Translations under genes and position numbers: made by a program
Shown here: positions 1-12,100 of the stretch, one piece after another
Layout: each line of letters opens with the position of its first letter
How positions within the stretch are numbered: the first letter of the stretch is position 1
DNA from: Lytechinus variegatus
Lineage: Eukaryota > Echinodermata > Echinoidea > Temnopleuroida > Toxopneustidae
DNA length: 64,000 bases
Direction: 5' to 3'
Assembly (NCBI RefSeq): GCF_018143015.1
Contig: NC_054748.1
Span: 11,522,967 to 11,586,966 of the forward strand
Notes under the pieces: model-generated
Told to the model about the DNA's origin: nothing
The model's input: only the letters and a program-made list of their open reading frames with translations
Databases searched by the model: none

Positions 1-683
1 ATATCATGTATGCATCCGCATTTAAGTGCGACTCTAAGTCATACTTAAATCTTTGTGAAACACCCCCCTCCCCTCCGGTGGTATTGCAGTGTTATCACAT
101 CTTAAAAGGTGTAGGGTGAAAAAACTCAACATGCATCTGCCATGTTTCAATCATCAATCTGCATGTATTCATTATATCCATTAGGTTTGTATTATTCCAA
201 CATTCACGCAATAAACCTTAGAATTGGAACAGATTAGTTGTGAAATTATAGATTCATCTCGAGTTATGACTTTTATTAGATCGTAGTCCTACTAGAATAA
301 ATCTATGATTGTGATTCTGAATTGAATTTCTTGCGATGATTCGTCATTTCCAATGTGAATAATTGAATTTGTGAATTATTGGAATATATATACCTTGTGT
401 TGGTTAATGTTTATCTGTTATAGTAAAATGCAGATTTATTATTTTTCATGTGAGCTTTATACTTGTTTGTATGTTAGAATGCTCTTTCATTTTTTTGTGA
501 TAAGTTTAGTTTTTCCTTGAATGTTTATGGGCTCAATTCCATAGAAGCTAAATTAAAAGATGAAACATCTTTGTAAATTCTGCTGTTACGTTGTCTTTCG
601 TTTTGTCTTTATTTGACTCTTCCCACCTCTAAATAAGAAGTCATTGATTTCCATTTACTACTTGTGATAAGCTACTGAAATTC
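1..683. other. AT-rich intergenic DNA, no gene seen
   Basis: I see no coding exon. A fragment reading CTTTGTGAAACACCCCC near 50-70 matches the end of the GTTTCATAAAG/TTTGTGAAACACCCC repeat family seen at 2541-2704 and 59871-60128, so the left edge probably starts inside such a copy. A second short repeat near 663-735 (GATAAGCTACTGAAATTCTT) recurs near 7800 and 49217. Confidence 0.5.
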
Positions 684-1480
684 TTGCAAACTGATTGGCC
701 AAACAAGGTTTGTCATTCAGAAGCATGGACAAGATGCTACACTCCCCTTGTCTTTTTTTCTCTCTTTGTCCCTCACACATACCCTTTCCCAAATGATCTT
801 TTATTCATTTATTTTTGTTTATTCTATTTATTCATTTTTTTGGGGGCGTCTGTTTCCACTATATCTTATTTACTCTTTCATTTGTTGTCTCTTAATCTCT
901 ATCCATCTTCTTTTTTTTTGCCTTTCAATCTCTCGTATAAATTATTTCTTTATTTTAAGTCTATCTATTCACTTTTACTGCTCTCTTCCCCTCTCTCTCT
1001 CTTGAATACCTGTTATATTTTAACTTCTCTCCTAGACTCATCTTTCCTCATCTTTTTTATCCTTCCATAACCCCCTCCCAGTCTGACCATACCCTTCTCC
1101 ATTCTTTTGCTTCTCCCTTCCCTTTCATTCGTTTCTCGGATATTTGGTAGTCTCTCTCATTCTCAGAGTGGGATTTTTAAGGGAAAGTGACACTAAATAG
1201 GATATTCCCGCTAGAAAAAGGATTGTTGAAACTTGTAAGAATGATTTTTTTTGGTATGTTTTTCAAAATTTTAAAGAAAAATAGGATTTTAGGCTTGAAA
1301 ATGGGGAAAAAATGATTTTTCACATGGTTGGCAGCTCTGCATTCTAAATTTTCTAATTCTCAGCCGCTGACAATCTCCTTTCTCTCAATTTCTTTCTCTA
1401 ACTTACCCCTTTTTCTCTCTCACACTATTTGTGTTTTAGGCTTTTTTATTTTTCTTCTTTCATTTTGTCCTTTCCCAGTC
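684..1480. repeat. Pyrimidine-rich low-complexity tract
   Basis: Long runs of T and C (TTCTCTCTC-type) occupy 740-1170 and 1370-1480 of the plus strand. The open frames here are hydrophobic, repetitive and have no family resemblance, as expected from T/C bias rather than a gene. Confidence 0.6.
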
Positions 1481-1484
1481 TGTC

Positions 1485-1800
1485 TAGCTAACATGGGCGA
1501 AAATCCCAGGGGGGGGCGTGTCCCCCGTCCCCCCTACTCAGAATAGTAGGGGGGACACCAGTGGCGTACCTAGGATTTTCAGAAGGGGGGGGGGCAAATT
1601 CATCCGCCAAAAAATTTGACAAGCCAAAAAAAAGGTCTTCATGTTCCAAAGAGGGGGCCACTTGTGGCTCGTCAGGGATCAGTTGTGACTCGTCAGGGGG
1701 GGGGGGGGCAGGGGTACGTCCCTTGAATGGGTTGTGACTCGTCAGGGGAGGCAGTCTGCCCCCCCCCCTTGGGTGTGCTAGTAGGGGGCACAGCATCAAA
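1485..1800. repeat. G-run-rich dispersed repeat fragment
   Basis: Several runs of eight or more G or C surround the phrases GTGGCGTACCTAGGATTTTC and repeated GACTCGTCAGGGG. Similar G-run blocks recur at 13266-14736 and 23520-24235. It looks like part of a dispersed element; no ends could be fixed. Confidence 0.4.
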
Positions 1801-2165
1801 TGTCACCCCTCCTATTTGTGGTCTTTTATGATTGTAGGTACATCATTCATAATCAATTTTAGGACGAGATATGACCTTACATTTGGGATGGTAACTTTTG
1901 TTTTTTGCTTGTCATTTTTTTTCATCAAAATGACCTTAAATTTGGGGTGATAACCCTTTTTTTTGCTTGTCAAAATTTCCAGCCCCTTGTCTCCCACCCC
2001 CCACCTTTTGGGAGAGATTTCCGCCCCTGCTAGGTAACTCCCTCCCTTTCTGTTTTTTTTTCTGTTTCTCAGCTTTACCATCAGACACTTCCAGCCCCCC
2101 CCCCCCCTCTCTTTCCTTTCATCTCTTGGTATTTTTGAAAGATAATATAACAAATATCAGCCAAG

Positions 2166-2535
2166 TTATAAAGGTAAAGGATAGAGCACAGAGCATGGGG
2201 AAGGTAAGAGAGATGGGATGAAATGTGGAAAAGAGAGAGGGATAGATATTGTATAGAGAAGATAAAGATGAGGAAGAATGATGGGATGAAGAGATAAAAC
2301 TGCAGACATGTAGAATAAAGACGGAGAGAGCATGGGATAAGTGAAGGGGAGAAGAGATAAATGTAGAGAGAGGAAGATGAAAATAGGGAAGCATAAAAAC
2401 AGTGGTGGGGTAATAGAATAAAAGGTACAGATGTTTTTCATGGAAAATTAACGAGAGAGTTTAACAGATGGGATTATGACTGAGAGTACAGAGTGATAGG
2501 GGTAAGGGAATGATGGAGAGAGAAGCAAAAGGAAA
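2166..2535. repeat. Purine-rich low-complexity tract
   Basis: The plus strand is almost all A and G (GAGAGA, AAGATGAGG) for about 370 bases, the strand-mirror of the pyrimidine tract at 684-1480. No coding signal is credible in it. Confidence 0.55.
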
Positions 2536-2540
2536 TGCAG

Positions 2541-2704
2541 GGGGATGTTTCATAAATATTACACCTGACTAAAAATCACACCTGAATTAACTATTGTGAC
2601 TGGTACTGTATATACCACCATCACATGGGATGCAAACTACCACATATCAAATGTGCACTTTGATTCTTAAGCATGTTTTTCAGTCAGACTTTGTGAAACA
2701 CCCC
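2541..2704. repeat. Short TIR repeat (GTTTCATAAA / TTTGTGAAACACCCC family)
   Basis: The left end reads GGGGATGTTTCATAAATATT and the right end GACTTTGTGAAACACCCC, an imperfect terminal inverted repeat about 160 bp apart. Related ends occur at the left edge of the window and at 59871-60128. It is non-coding and MITE-like. Confidence 0.45.
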
Positions 2705-3120
2705 AGGTCGATTATGTTAGATTGAGAACAAAACATTTCTTTGTAGAACATTTGTACAAAATAGCTTTAAAGCACATTTATTTCCATTCAAAAAATGTTT
2801 ACCAATTTCATTCCGGTTTTGGTAAAAATCACAAGAATTCTAAGAGAATCAAACAAAAATTGTCTGTCTACAATGTATAAATATTTGCAACATGATTCTG
2901 GTAAAAAAAAGTAACTGCCCAGCACTCACAGAAGTATGCATTGCATCTCTCAGTAGACAGGTCCATGCTTATTGTATTTTGTCCTTTTTCTTGCAGTTTT
3001 CACATTTTATTTTGAGCTATTATTACTTTTACATTTTATAAAAAGCTATTAGAACTGATTAGATCAATGATATCAATTCTGTCATATCATTACTGTATTT
3101 ATTCGGAGTTGATTTTAATG
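2705..3120. other. AT-rich intergenic DNA, nothing recognised
   Basis: No exon, RNA gene or structured repeat is visible in this stretch. Confidence 0.5.
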
Positions 3121-3366
3121 GTATGCGGTAGACTGTTGAAACATTGTACTTGTCTAAGTCGCCAAGCCCCCAGCTTTATTTCTGAACTTTTACCCAAGAA
3201 AAGTTCACAGACACACTCACAACCTGCACAGTTTTCATAATTTGCTCCTTCACATCCCCACTCGTAATACAAAGATAACTTTGGGAGATCATGCTTTTGC
3301 CTGTGCACGCCCCAAATTATGGAATGGTTTGCTATATGTAATTAGATCCTCTCCATCAGTAGACTG
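3121..3366 (+). pseudogene. Relic of the C-terminal end of a non-LTR retrotransposon reverse transcriptase
   Basis: Conceptual translation gives two pieces in different frames. The first contains QAPSFISELLPKK. The second, from about 3218, contains NTKITLGDHAFACARPKLWN and ends in SSPSVD followed by TGA at 3364-3366. This is the pattern of the end of many LINE polyproteins (APSYISELL, then GDRAFSVAAPKLWNSLP, then IRSAPSVD). At least one frameshift lies between the pieces and no catalytic RT motifs lie upstream, so this is a dead 5'-truncated fragment. The recognition rests on motif memory, not on a search. Confidence 0.6.
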
Positions 3367-5159
3367 AAAACCAATCCCCTTAACATTCTTTTTCCCCTTT
3401 TCTAAATATGTTTTCAAGCATTTCATAAGCTCTTAATTACAGCGCAGTAGAATATATACACATAGTTTCTGCACTAAACCAATAAGTATATGATTATTAT
3501 TTGTATCATCAGTCATTTTTATTTTGTTTTCAAATCAAGGTATTATTTTTTATCACATCAATGCATGTGTCTGGAAGTTCCTGATAATTCATTACAAATT
3601 ATAGTAGACCGGCCAAACCTCAAAAAGTGCTCTAGATAAGGATTCGACGGCAAAATTTGTTAATGCTTGGCATCCCACCTAATAGTCTTGCAAAAATACC
3701 CAGGAATAGCGTACGGCCGGATGCCAAGCGCAATTTTGCGTGAAAGTGTCATTTTTAGCGTAAAATCTGAAAGACTGTCGAAAATCACGCATTTTGATAT
3801 TTTGACGGATTATCATCATATTTTTGATTATCTTTGATATGAAATTATTTTTATTCACAATTTCAAATTATAAGTCTACTAAATATGCATTTGAATTTTG
3901 AATATTACACACACAAATATGGCACAGGGAAACATAAAACCGCGATTTCCTCGAAATAAAAGTTTGTGAAAACTATCAATAGTTTGAAGTTTTTTTACGC
4001 AACATAAATTCTTCGATTTAAATGCGTTTATCCATCGAATGTATAGTAAATGTCCTAGTGCCACAAATATCAAAAGAATTTTCAAGTAAGATGGTAGATA
4101 TCTCATTTTATGTTATCCGAAAGGAGACAATGTGCATTTTACCAGGTGCGCATTTTAAAAGAAAAATTGAAAATACCGTACATTATGTACATAATTACAT
4201 GTGTAAGTACATACTAAAGCGAGTTTTTATTTACATGTATAAGTCCATAATAAAGCGAGTTTTTAATTGGATAGCACAATTTGTCAATTCCTTGCATCCC
4301 AGCTAAAAGTCTTGCGGAAATACTGAGGAATAGCGTACGGGCGGTTGCCAAGTGCACTTTTGCGTGAAAGTATCATTTTTAGCGTAAAATCTGAAAGACT
4401 GTTGAAAATCACGCATTTCGATATTTTGACGGATTATCATCATATTTTTTATTATATTTGATATGGAATTGCTTTTATTCAGAGTTTCAAATTATAAGTC
4501 TACTAAATATGCATTTCAAATTTGAATATTACACACACATATATGGCAATATAAAATATAAAATCGTGATTTACTCAAAATAAAGGTTTTTAAAAATTAT
4601 TAATGGTATAATGTTTGTGTTCCGCATCTCAATTTCGTCAAGATTTAGTGCTAACCGAATAAATACTTAATAATTGTTGTCATGTCACATATAGTGAAAA
4701 CAAATACTGAAATAAGATGCAAAATATATATCATTTTATGTTATATATGCGAAATATAACAATGCACATTATTTTATCAGATGCGCATTTCTGATAAAAA
4801 AAATAAACAGCGCACAATATTACATCGATATTGCACATATCTTATATCAGTGCGATACTCGTCATGATATTATACAGGATTATGTTTGCTTTTGTAGAGT
4901 TCGATCTTCTTGCTATTTCCACGAATGAATTGGTGCTGAACTTAAATCTACCTGTGGCGATATTCAGAAATAGGTCTGATATTTAATTTGCCGTTACCAT
5001 GGTAGCATTAATTTTACAGGAATATCTATATCCAAAATCATAGAAAACATACATGTATGAATAAAGCGATTGAATTAGCATTTTTAAACCACTCTGTCAA
5101 TTTACATTTTATTTGATTATCAAAGTATATTTTAAAAAATTTCCGTTGCACGGCAGTAC

Positions 5160-5595
5160 CTATTTTTTGTCTCGCCGGCATAGCAGAGCAGGACTAAAGG
5201 AGCCACTTCTCCGGTGGAGGTGACGGTAGTTTTGATATAACAGCGTCATATCAACCTTGAAATCTTAACCAAAGTTACATTTTTCAAAATTTCATTATAA
5301 CTTTGAACGTATAGAAAAAAATTAATGACACTTTAATATTCATGTATTACTGATCGTCTTGCACAAGTTTTAGATCACATGATTAAGGTCAAAAGTCATT
5401 TAGAGTCACTGAACTTTGGCCATATGGGGTATTTTTTTAAATGTCATCATAACTTTTTATTTTTATTGATCCAGTTAAAGATTACACTTGAACATAAGGG
5501 TATTAAAGTATCATCGATCATTTTGCACATATTTCAGTTCACATGATCAAGGTCATACGTTATTTTGGTTCGATGAGCTATGGATGGCGTTTTTT
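5160..5595 (+). repeat. Dispersed repeat, GTCTC(A/G)CC..CATAGCAGAG family (copy 1)
   Basis: It begins with GTCTCGCCGGCATAGCAGAG and contains repeated modules of the type 'TTAGATCACATGATTAAGGTCAA..GTCA..TAACTTT'. The same family occurs inverted at 8265-8500 and, best preserved, at 52874-53430. This copy lies in the centre of the foldback element. Confidence 0.6.
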
Positions 5596-6008
5596 TTAAT
5601 TATTAATTTCAGTTGTTTCCAATGTCCTGCTGCTATAATTATTATGTTAAAATATGAATAATAAATGTTATTTGGTCTTTTGCATTGCAAATTATAATTT
5701 TCATTCAATTCATTTTACTTCATCAAAGTTTTTGCATTTGCTATTATCACAGGTCCATGTTGTTATATATCCTGGTCTATAAGACGGGGGCCGGACAGCC
5801 CGACCCTGGGCAGCCCTGGACATACCAATGCCCTTTTGGGAAATGCAGTTGTACGACCATCTATATATTACAATATATGCGCTGGACGCTGGTCATTAGC
5901 CTTTAGATTTGTTTGTCATAATGGTCGTGCGACGGCATTTCCCAAAATGGCAATACACTGTGATGAAATGAGCTTTAAGATTTGAAATGTGAACTTTAAA
6001 TGTGAACT

Positions 6009-6093
6009 TTAAAGGACAAGTCCACCCCAACATAAAATTGATTTGATTGAAAAGAGAAAAAAAATCCAATAAGCATTACACTGAAAATTGACA
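6009..6093 (+). repeat. Truncated TTAAAGGACAAGTCCACC MITE end
   Basis: The sequence from TTTAAAGGACAAGTCCACC into CATTACACTGAAAATT matches the left end of the full MITE at 17742-18336 and stops at the inner edge of the foldback right arm. Confidence 0.7.
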
Positions 6094-7779
6094 GAGTGGT
6101 TTAAAAATGCTAATTCAATCGCTTTATTCATACATGTATGTTTTCTATGATTTTGGATATAGATATTCCTGTAAAATTAATGCTACCATGGTAACGGCAA
6201 ATTAAATATCAGACCTATTTCTGAATATCGCCACAGGTAGATTTAAGTTCAGCACCAATTCATTCGTGGAAATAGCAAGAAGATCGAACTCTACAAAAGC
6301 AAACATAATCCTGTATAATATCATGACGAGTATCGCACAGATATAAGATATTATGTGCAATATCGATGTAATATTGTGCGCTGTTTGTTTATTTTTTTTT
6401 ATCAGAAATGCGCATCTGATAAAATAATGTGCATTGTTATATTTCGCATATATAACATAAAATGATATATATTTTGCATCTTATTTCAGTATTTGTTTTC
6501 ACTATATGTGACATGACAACAATTATTAAGTATTTATTCGGTTAGCACTAAATCTTGACGAAATTGAGATGCGGAACACAAACATTATACCATTAATAAT
6601 TTTTAAAAACCTTTATTTTGAGTAAATCACGATTTTATATTTTATATTGCCATATATGTGTGTGTAATATTCAAATTTGAAATGCATATTTAGTAGACTT
6701 ATAATTTGAAACTCTGAATAAAAGCAATTCCATATCAAATATAATAAAAAATATGATGATAATCCGTCAAAATATCGAAATGCGTGATTTTCAACAGTCT
6801 TTCAGATTTTACGCTAAAAATGATACTTTCACGCAAAAGTGCACTTGGCAACCGCCCGTACGCTATTCCTCAGTATTTCCGCAAGACTTTTAGCTGGGAT
6901 GCAAGGAATTGACAAATTGTGCTATCCAATTAAAAACTCGCTTTATTATGGACTTATACATGTAAATAAAAACTCGCTTTAGTATGTACATGTATACTTA
7001 CACATGTAATTATGTACATAATGTACGGTATTTTCAATTTTTCTTTTAAAATGCGCACCTGGTAAAATGCACATTGTCTCCTTTCGGATAACATAAAATG
7101 AGATATCTACCATCTTACTTGAAAATTCTTTTGATATTTGTGGCACTAGGACATTTACTATACATTCGATGGATAAACGCATTTAAATCGAAGAATTTAT
7201 GTTGCGTAAAAAAACTTCAAACTATTGATAGTTTTCACAAACTTTTATTTCGAGGAAATCGCGGTTTTATGTTTCCCTGTGCCATATGTGTGTGTGTGTA
7301 ATATTCAAATTTGAAATGCATATTTAGTAGACTTATAATTTGAAATTCTGAATAAAAATAATTTCATATCAAAGATAATCAAAAATATGATGATAATCCG
7401 TCAAAATATCAAAATGCGTGATTTTCGACAGTCTTTCAGATTTTACGCTAAAAATGACACTTTCACGCAAAATTGCGCTTGGCATCCGGCCGTACGCTAT
7501 TCCTGGGTATTTTTGCAAGACTATTAGCTGGGATGCCAAGCATTAGCAAGCATTAACAAATTTTGCCGTCCAAAGTATAAAAAATCGTTTTGGCCGGTCT
7601 ACTATTATGAATAACACTTATATAAATGAAGTTTCAACATTCCTCAAACACAATGAATTGTTTAAATGTAAAGGGGTAAAAGTATTAAATTATCTTCAAA
7701 ACTTCAGACACTTCAGTTACTATATAGCGATTTCATGCTGTGTCCTTAGCCATGCAGTGCATTTCATGAAACATATATT

Positions 7780-7885
7780 CAGTAATTTCAAATGACTATT
7801 TGTTATAAGCTATTGAAATCCTTGCATCTGATTGGCTCAGAGCAAGCTTGGCAGTGAACATCACTGACAACATGCTCTGTTCTCC
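7780..7885. repeat. Dispersed short repeat (ATAAGCTA(C/T)TGAAAT..CATCTGATTGGCTC)
   Basis: The unit ATAAGCTATTGAAATCCTTG followed by CATCTGATTGGCTCAGAGCA recurs at 49173-49301, more weakly near 663-735, and inverted near 25865-25985. The better copies are bounded by imperfect inverted repeats reading GAGC(A/T)TTTCATGAAAC. It is a short MITE/SINE-like repeat without coding content. Confidence 0.5.
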
Positions 7886-7984
7886 CTTTACTATCCTTGG
7901 GCCCACTCCTTAGGTCAAAAGATAACAGTATTCAGCTCTTGGAAGACTAAGCATTACTGTATACATCATTTCTAAATTCACATG

Positions 7985-8290
7985 CAGATATTTTTGCGGT
8001 TGTGGGCTGTTTTTTTTATTTGGGGGGGGGGTTGTGGGCTGTTTTGAGTTACGATTGATCCAATCAATCGCAACTCTATGGAAATCCATCAGTGTCATAA
8101 TTTTTTCTACAGGAAATGTGCACAATGTCCTTTGTAAACAAAGAGAAGCATGGTGATTTTCAAGACAGCGATGAATGCATGAATATACATCAAAGCTAGA
8201 AAATATTTTGAACAAACATGCAAAATAGATGTTGACATTGCTCGCTGTCCATAGTTGCGATTGATCTGATCAATCGTAACTATCTGTAAG
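7985..8290 (+). repeat. Dispersed repeat shared with 25560-25825
   Basis: The block containing ACAATGTCCTTTGTAAACAA, AGAAGCA and AAATATTTTGA, bounded by ATTGATCxxATCAATCG-like palindromic words, has a recognisable diverged copy in the same orientation at 25560-25825. The ends could not be fixed. Confidence 0.5.
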
Positions 8291-8500
8291 ACGGGGCCCA
8301 GGACATGTAATTTGTTTTTTATTTTTGTGATGTTTCCATGAAACTTATGGCCAAGTTTCATGAACTAGGTCCATATACTTTCTAAGTTATGATGTCATTT
8401 CAAAAACTTAACCTCAGGTTAAGATTTGATGTTGACGCCGCCGCCACCGTCGGAAAAGCGGCACCTATAGTCTCACTCTGCTATGAAGGTGAGACAAAAA
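8265..8500 (-). repeat. Dispersed repeat, GTCTCACC..CATAGCAGAG family (copy 2)
   Basis: Read on the minus strand it begins with GTCTCACCTTCATAGCAGAG, continues through GTGGCGGCGGCG and then AAATCTTAACC, and matches copy 3 at 52874 closely for about 150 bp. Confidence 0.65.
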
Positions 8501-9120
8501 GTAGGTCCAAATGGTCTTAGACTACAGTCAGATTATTAAGAGTGGACTTCCAATGTGGCAGAAAAGTTTATCTATTCATATTCAAACTGTATTCCTGCAA
8601 ACTCCACCACCTACAATGTACAATGTAGTATGAGTGGGGTAGAGACCCCAAATAACCGTTTCCTCAAATGCCAATTCCGTATTCTTCAGTGTTCTATATC
8701 TCACTTTCTGACTTCTTCGGAGTCACGTTAATAGTGAAAATCTTAGAACATGAGATTCCATGCAGATAATGCTAAAAGCGAAATAATGTGAACACGGTTG
8801 ATGGGAAGATTTTATACTTATGCACATTTTTATACAGTGATATTGATTTGATTCTTATTTTCACTGAATTTTTCCTTATTCACTCTTTCTAGTCTGAAAA
8901 AAATAACGTTTTCCATAAAATTCTATGAATTCAATGTACTTCTTGAATTCCGTTATTTTTTTCCCTCCTGATCACTGAAAATTGGTGACTCTTGAGGAGA
9001 GTATAAAGTTCTTATCAAGCGCAAGCAGTAACAGAACAGGATGCAAAATATTGAGTAACCTTCCAACAGATGCATCAGTTGGTGAATGCAGGTCAAAGGT
9101 CAAAGTTCATAGGTGAAAGG
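8500..9120. other. 3' flank and 3' UTR side of HSPBP1
   Basis: No other gene is seen. On the minus strand this follows the HSPBP1 stop codon and should hold its 3' UTR. I could not fix a convincing polyadenylation site. Confidence 0.4.
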
Positions 9121-9123
9121 TCA
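9090..9123 (+). promoter_or_regulatory. Five contiguous AGGTCA-like half-sites with 1-bp spacing (DR1 array)
   Basis: Half-sites start at 9090, 9097, 9104, 9111 and 9118: AGGTCA, AGGTCA, AGTTCA, AGGTGA, AGGTCA, each separated by one base. DR1 is the known arrangement bound by RXR/PPAR/HNF4-type nuclear receptors. The array abuts and includes the HSPBP1 stop codon, so it could equally be a 7-bp microsatellite in the 3' UTR. Binding is not shown. Confidence 0.35.
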
Positions 9124-12100
9124 TCTGTCTGCTCCTGTGTCATTCTGTGTTTCTGATGCATAGAGGGCTGTTAGCTTTTGACAATATTCAAGTTCCTCCT
9201 ATACAAAGAAAAAATGTAACATTCAGGTGAGTGAGCTAGAAATAGTTTAAATAAATGTATGACCCCCACAAGATACAAAGGCATGTTATATAAGGAAAAG
9301 GTGCTATATATCAGCTCCTGGAAAACATGTTCATGTAAATGACAGAAATTGCAAGATTTTTTTAACCCTCATGTAATAGAGAACTGGTCCCCTCCCCTCG
9401 TCAATGTTGTTGTATGTGATAAATCCGCAATGTGAAAGTTTGCAGGGCCAAAAATAAATTGTACTTCAAGGGCTTGATTTATCGATGAACAGTTAGATCT
9501 AAATTTCATGCATAAATTGGTATAATCAATCAGTCAGTTTCATCACGATTGCGTGATCAACAATCCACCTTCAAGCCTCAGAAATACCTGCTTGTTTAAA
9601 GAATAATACATGATGAATGCAAAGCAATTGGAAAATTTGATTAACATATGAAGTTATTTATGACAAGTTACTTTAGCTAAAATTGTGTATAGCTGAATCA
9701 AGTAGGTTAAATTTAACTGAATTAAGTAAAAAAAAAAAATGCATTTGAGGTCCTACCAAACTAGACATCATTTCTAATAAAGTTAAAGACAAAGAAAAAA
9801 AATAGATAATTTACCAAATACTCTTCTTTTCCATTGAGCTCCTTCATGCGCTCCTCAAGAAACCCTCGAAAGTTCAGATCTGGGATCAACGAGTCAGCGA
9901 GGCACCCGGCATGCTGGGATACAAGATGGAGGATGGCAGACATAACATACTCATGATAAGACTTGTGTTCCGTCTGGAGGAGGAGTGAGATAAGCTGCTG
10001 TACCATACCCATACTGTATAAAGCTTCTGTGAAATAAAGAGAACAAAAAAAATATCTGATTTGTAGGATATTCATTCATACCATAGAGTGTATGTGGGGG
10101 AAGCATAGTCTGCAGGCACAGACCCTGATTGAAAATTTGATCAACAAGTGTGTCTCCATGCAAAGACTAGCACATACAAAACTTGCTGTTTCAATTCCTG
10201 AGCGAGAGGGCTTTCCGTACACAAGGCATGAGTAGGCTGCAATTCAGACCCTTTACTCAAGTGAAGGGTTTGCACAGCAGACAAGGGGAAGCCTACGGCC
10301 AATTTGTTTATTTCAACCATAAGACTGGGGGTGCTGATTAAGCCCCATCTCAAATTTCCTCGCGATATATCTGCAACGTCATAAGCTCAGGTCGTATTGT
10401 TTCATGACCTTTTCTTCCAACTCTCGTGCAACTTGTAGGACCGAATTTGCCATTACATAATCACACAATATTATGTAAGTACACGTCAGGCCAAAAGGTG
10501 CATAAATTAGTAATTTCATTTATAAATCTAATACAAACCAAGTGTGGTTTTGATAAACATTCATATATGTATCATTCAAAAGGGGGAACCTTAGAACGCA
10601 CCAGGAAATAAAGGAAGCTCAATAACAATATTCATTTCAGATGAATTGAATTATTCAAAGTAGAGATAGGATGATCTTACCATTGAACTTTGGTTGTTCC
10701 CATAGGAGTGCACTTAATAAGAAAGCAGCTTTGATCTGTAACTTCTCTATATCACTCTGCATAGCTCTCATCATGGATGAAAAACCATCTTCTTTTACCA
10801 GTGCATTTTGAGCTAATTCATTTTCTCGTACCAAACCTAAAGGGAAAAGAAAAAAAATCATCACTGTTACATATAAGAATAATTGTAAAAGAATTTTAAA
10901 AGCAATTACATTCATCTATTAGTTATTTCCCTTTAAGGATGGCCAAGAATTGTAAAGAACATTCAAGAATGTCTTTTCATTATGCAGGCCTTGCCTATTT
11001 AAAGGCCAAGGAGTTTTATTGTTATTTCTGAATAGAGATTAGGAACAATAGGCTTAGCTATGTTATTGACACTCTAGATTTCAATGAGGTCATTCAAGAG
11101 TCTTCTGGATTTTGACTGCTCCTGAAAGGAGAATGTTCTTTGGGAAGGTGCTAGAACCTTCCATGGTGGTGAAATTTTTTAGAAGCTTCTAGATTAGTTG
11201 AAACTTAGTATATATAGCTGCAGTTTCTTTAAGGACATCATCACATCATATTAGATCACTTGATCATGACATCATATGAGAGCAGGAGATCACATCACAT
11301 CATATGAGATCACTTCACCAGATCAGATCAGAGCAGTTTATGCCCACCATCAATGAACTGTTTGCAGTTATTTTGAGAGAGAAATTATCAGTTCTCATCA
11401 ACATCATCAACCTGTTCAATGAACACGTTTCAACCCATGGATTGCTGAAATTAACTGTTAATCATCATCAACATCGTCTTCACGGACATTTCAACTCGTT
11501 ACAGTGACTTTTATTATTCATCGGACTTCAACATCAGTTTCATCATCGCCATCATCAATAAGGAATCTTCCCAGCCTACCTGGAATATATATTGGACTAT
11601 AACAGTGAACTATAACCCTGGATTGTACATCAGACACTTCAAGAGATTTATGTAAGATCATTATTTGTTTTATTTATGTATAATTATTTCCTGTAATAAA
11701 AAAAGGGAAATTTAAATTACATCTTGATTGTTATTTGTTGCAGTATCGTAACAATCACCAAAATATGAAATAATAATACTAATAATATGCAACATTATAA
11801 AGTGCTTTATACAATGTTTCAAAGCACTACATACAATCTTTAGCACAGCTACTCTGAGTTTTCATTACTATTTGACTAACAAATATTATTTCATAACAAT
11901 GCTCATTGGATGGTTTGTATGCAATTTTCATCAGCCGCATTTTATTTAAATTTATTTTGTTTATTTCCATGTGATGGTAAAAAATCAGGATTATGTCCAA
12001 AGAGTTTGGTAGAAAGGCATTCATTTCATTGAATCCTGTTCGATCTTATTTTCAGTACCAAAACTGACACTTTTGCAAATATTAAACAAAGACTTACATG

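Larger units (their letters stand above)
3603..7603. mobile_element. 4-kb foldback element with 1.5-kb inverted arms
   Basis: The left arm (3603-5103) and right arm (6085-7603) are near-identical reverse complements. The outer ends are AGTAGACCGGCCA and TGGCCGGTCTACT. ATTAT at 3598-3602 and again at 7604-7608 looks like a 5-bp target-site duplication. Each arm holds two diverged direct copies of one unit (for example GCATCCCACC near 3670 and GCATCCCAGC near 4294, period about 624 bp), so the unit occurs four times. The 1-kb centre (5104-6084) carries a copy of the GTCTC...AGCAGAG repeat and a truncated TTAAAGGACAAGTCCACC MITE end. No transposase is seen, so it is non-autonomous. It resembles Foldback-type elements; the family is not assigned. 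Confidence 0.85.

Noticed and set aside
684..1070. 128-codon hydrophobic frame
   Set aside because: T/C-rich low-complexity DNA gives Phe/Leu/Ser-rich frames by composition; there is no family signal or splice context.
3879..4306. Open frames in the foldback arms, mirrored at 6979-7301
   Set aside because: They recur only because the arms are inverted copies; short, overlapping on both strands, no domain. Not evidence of a transposase.
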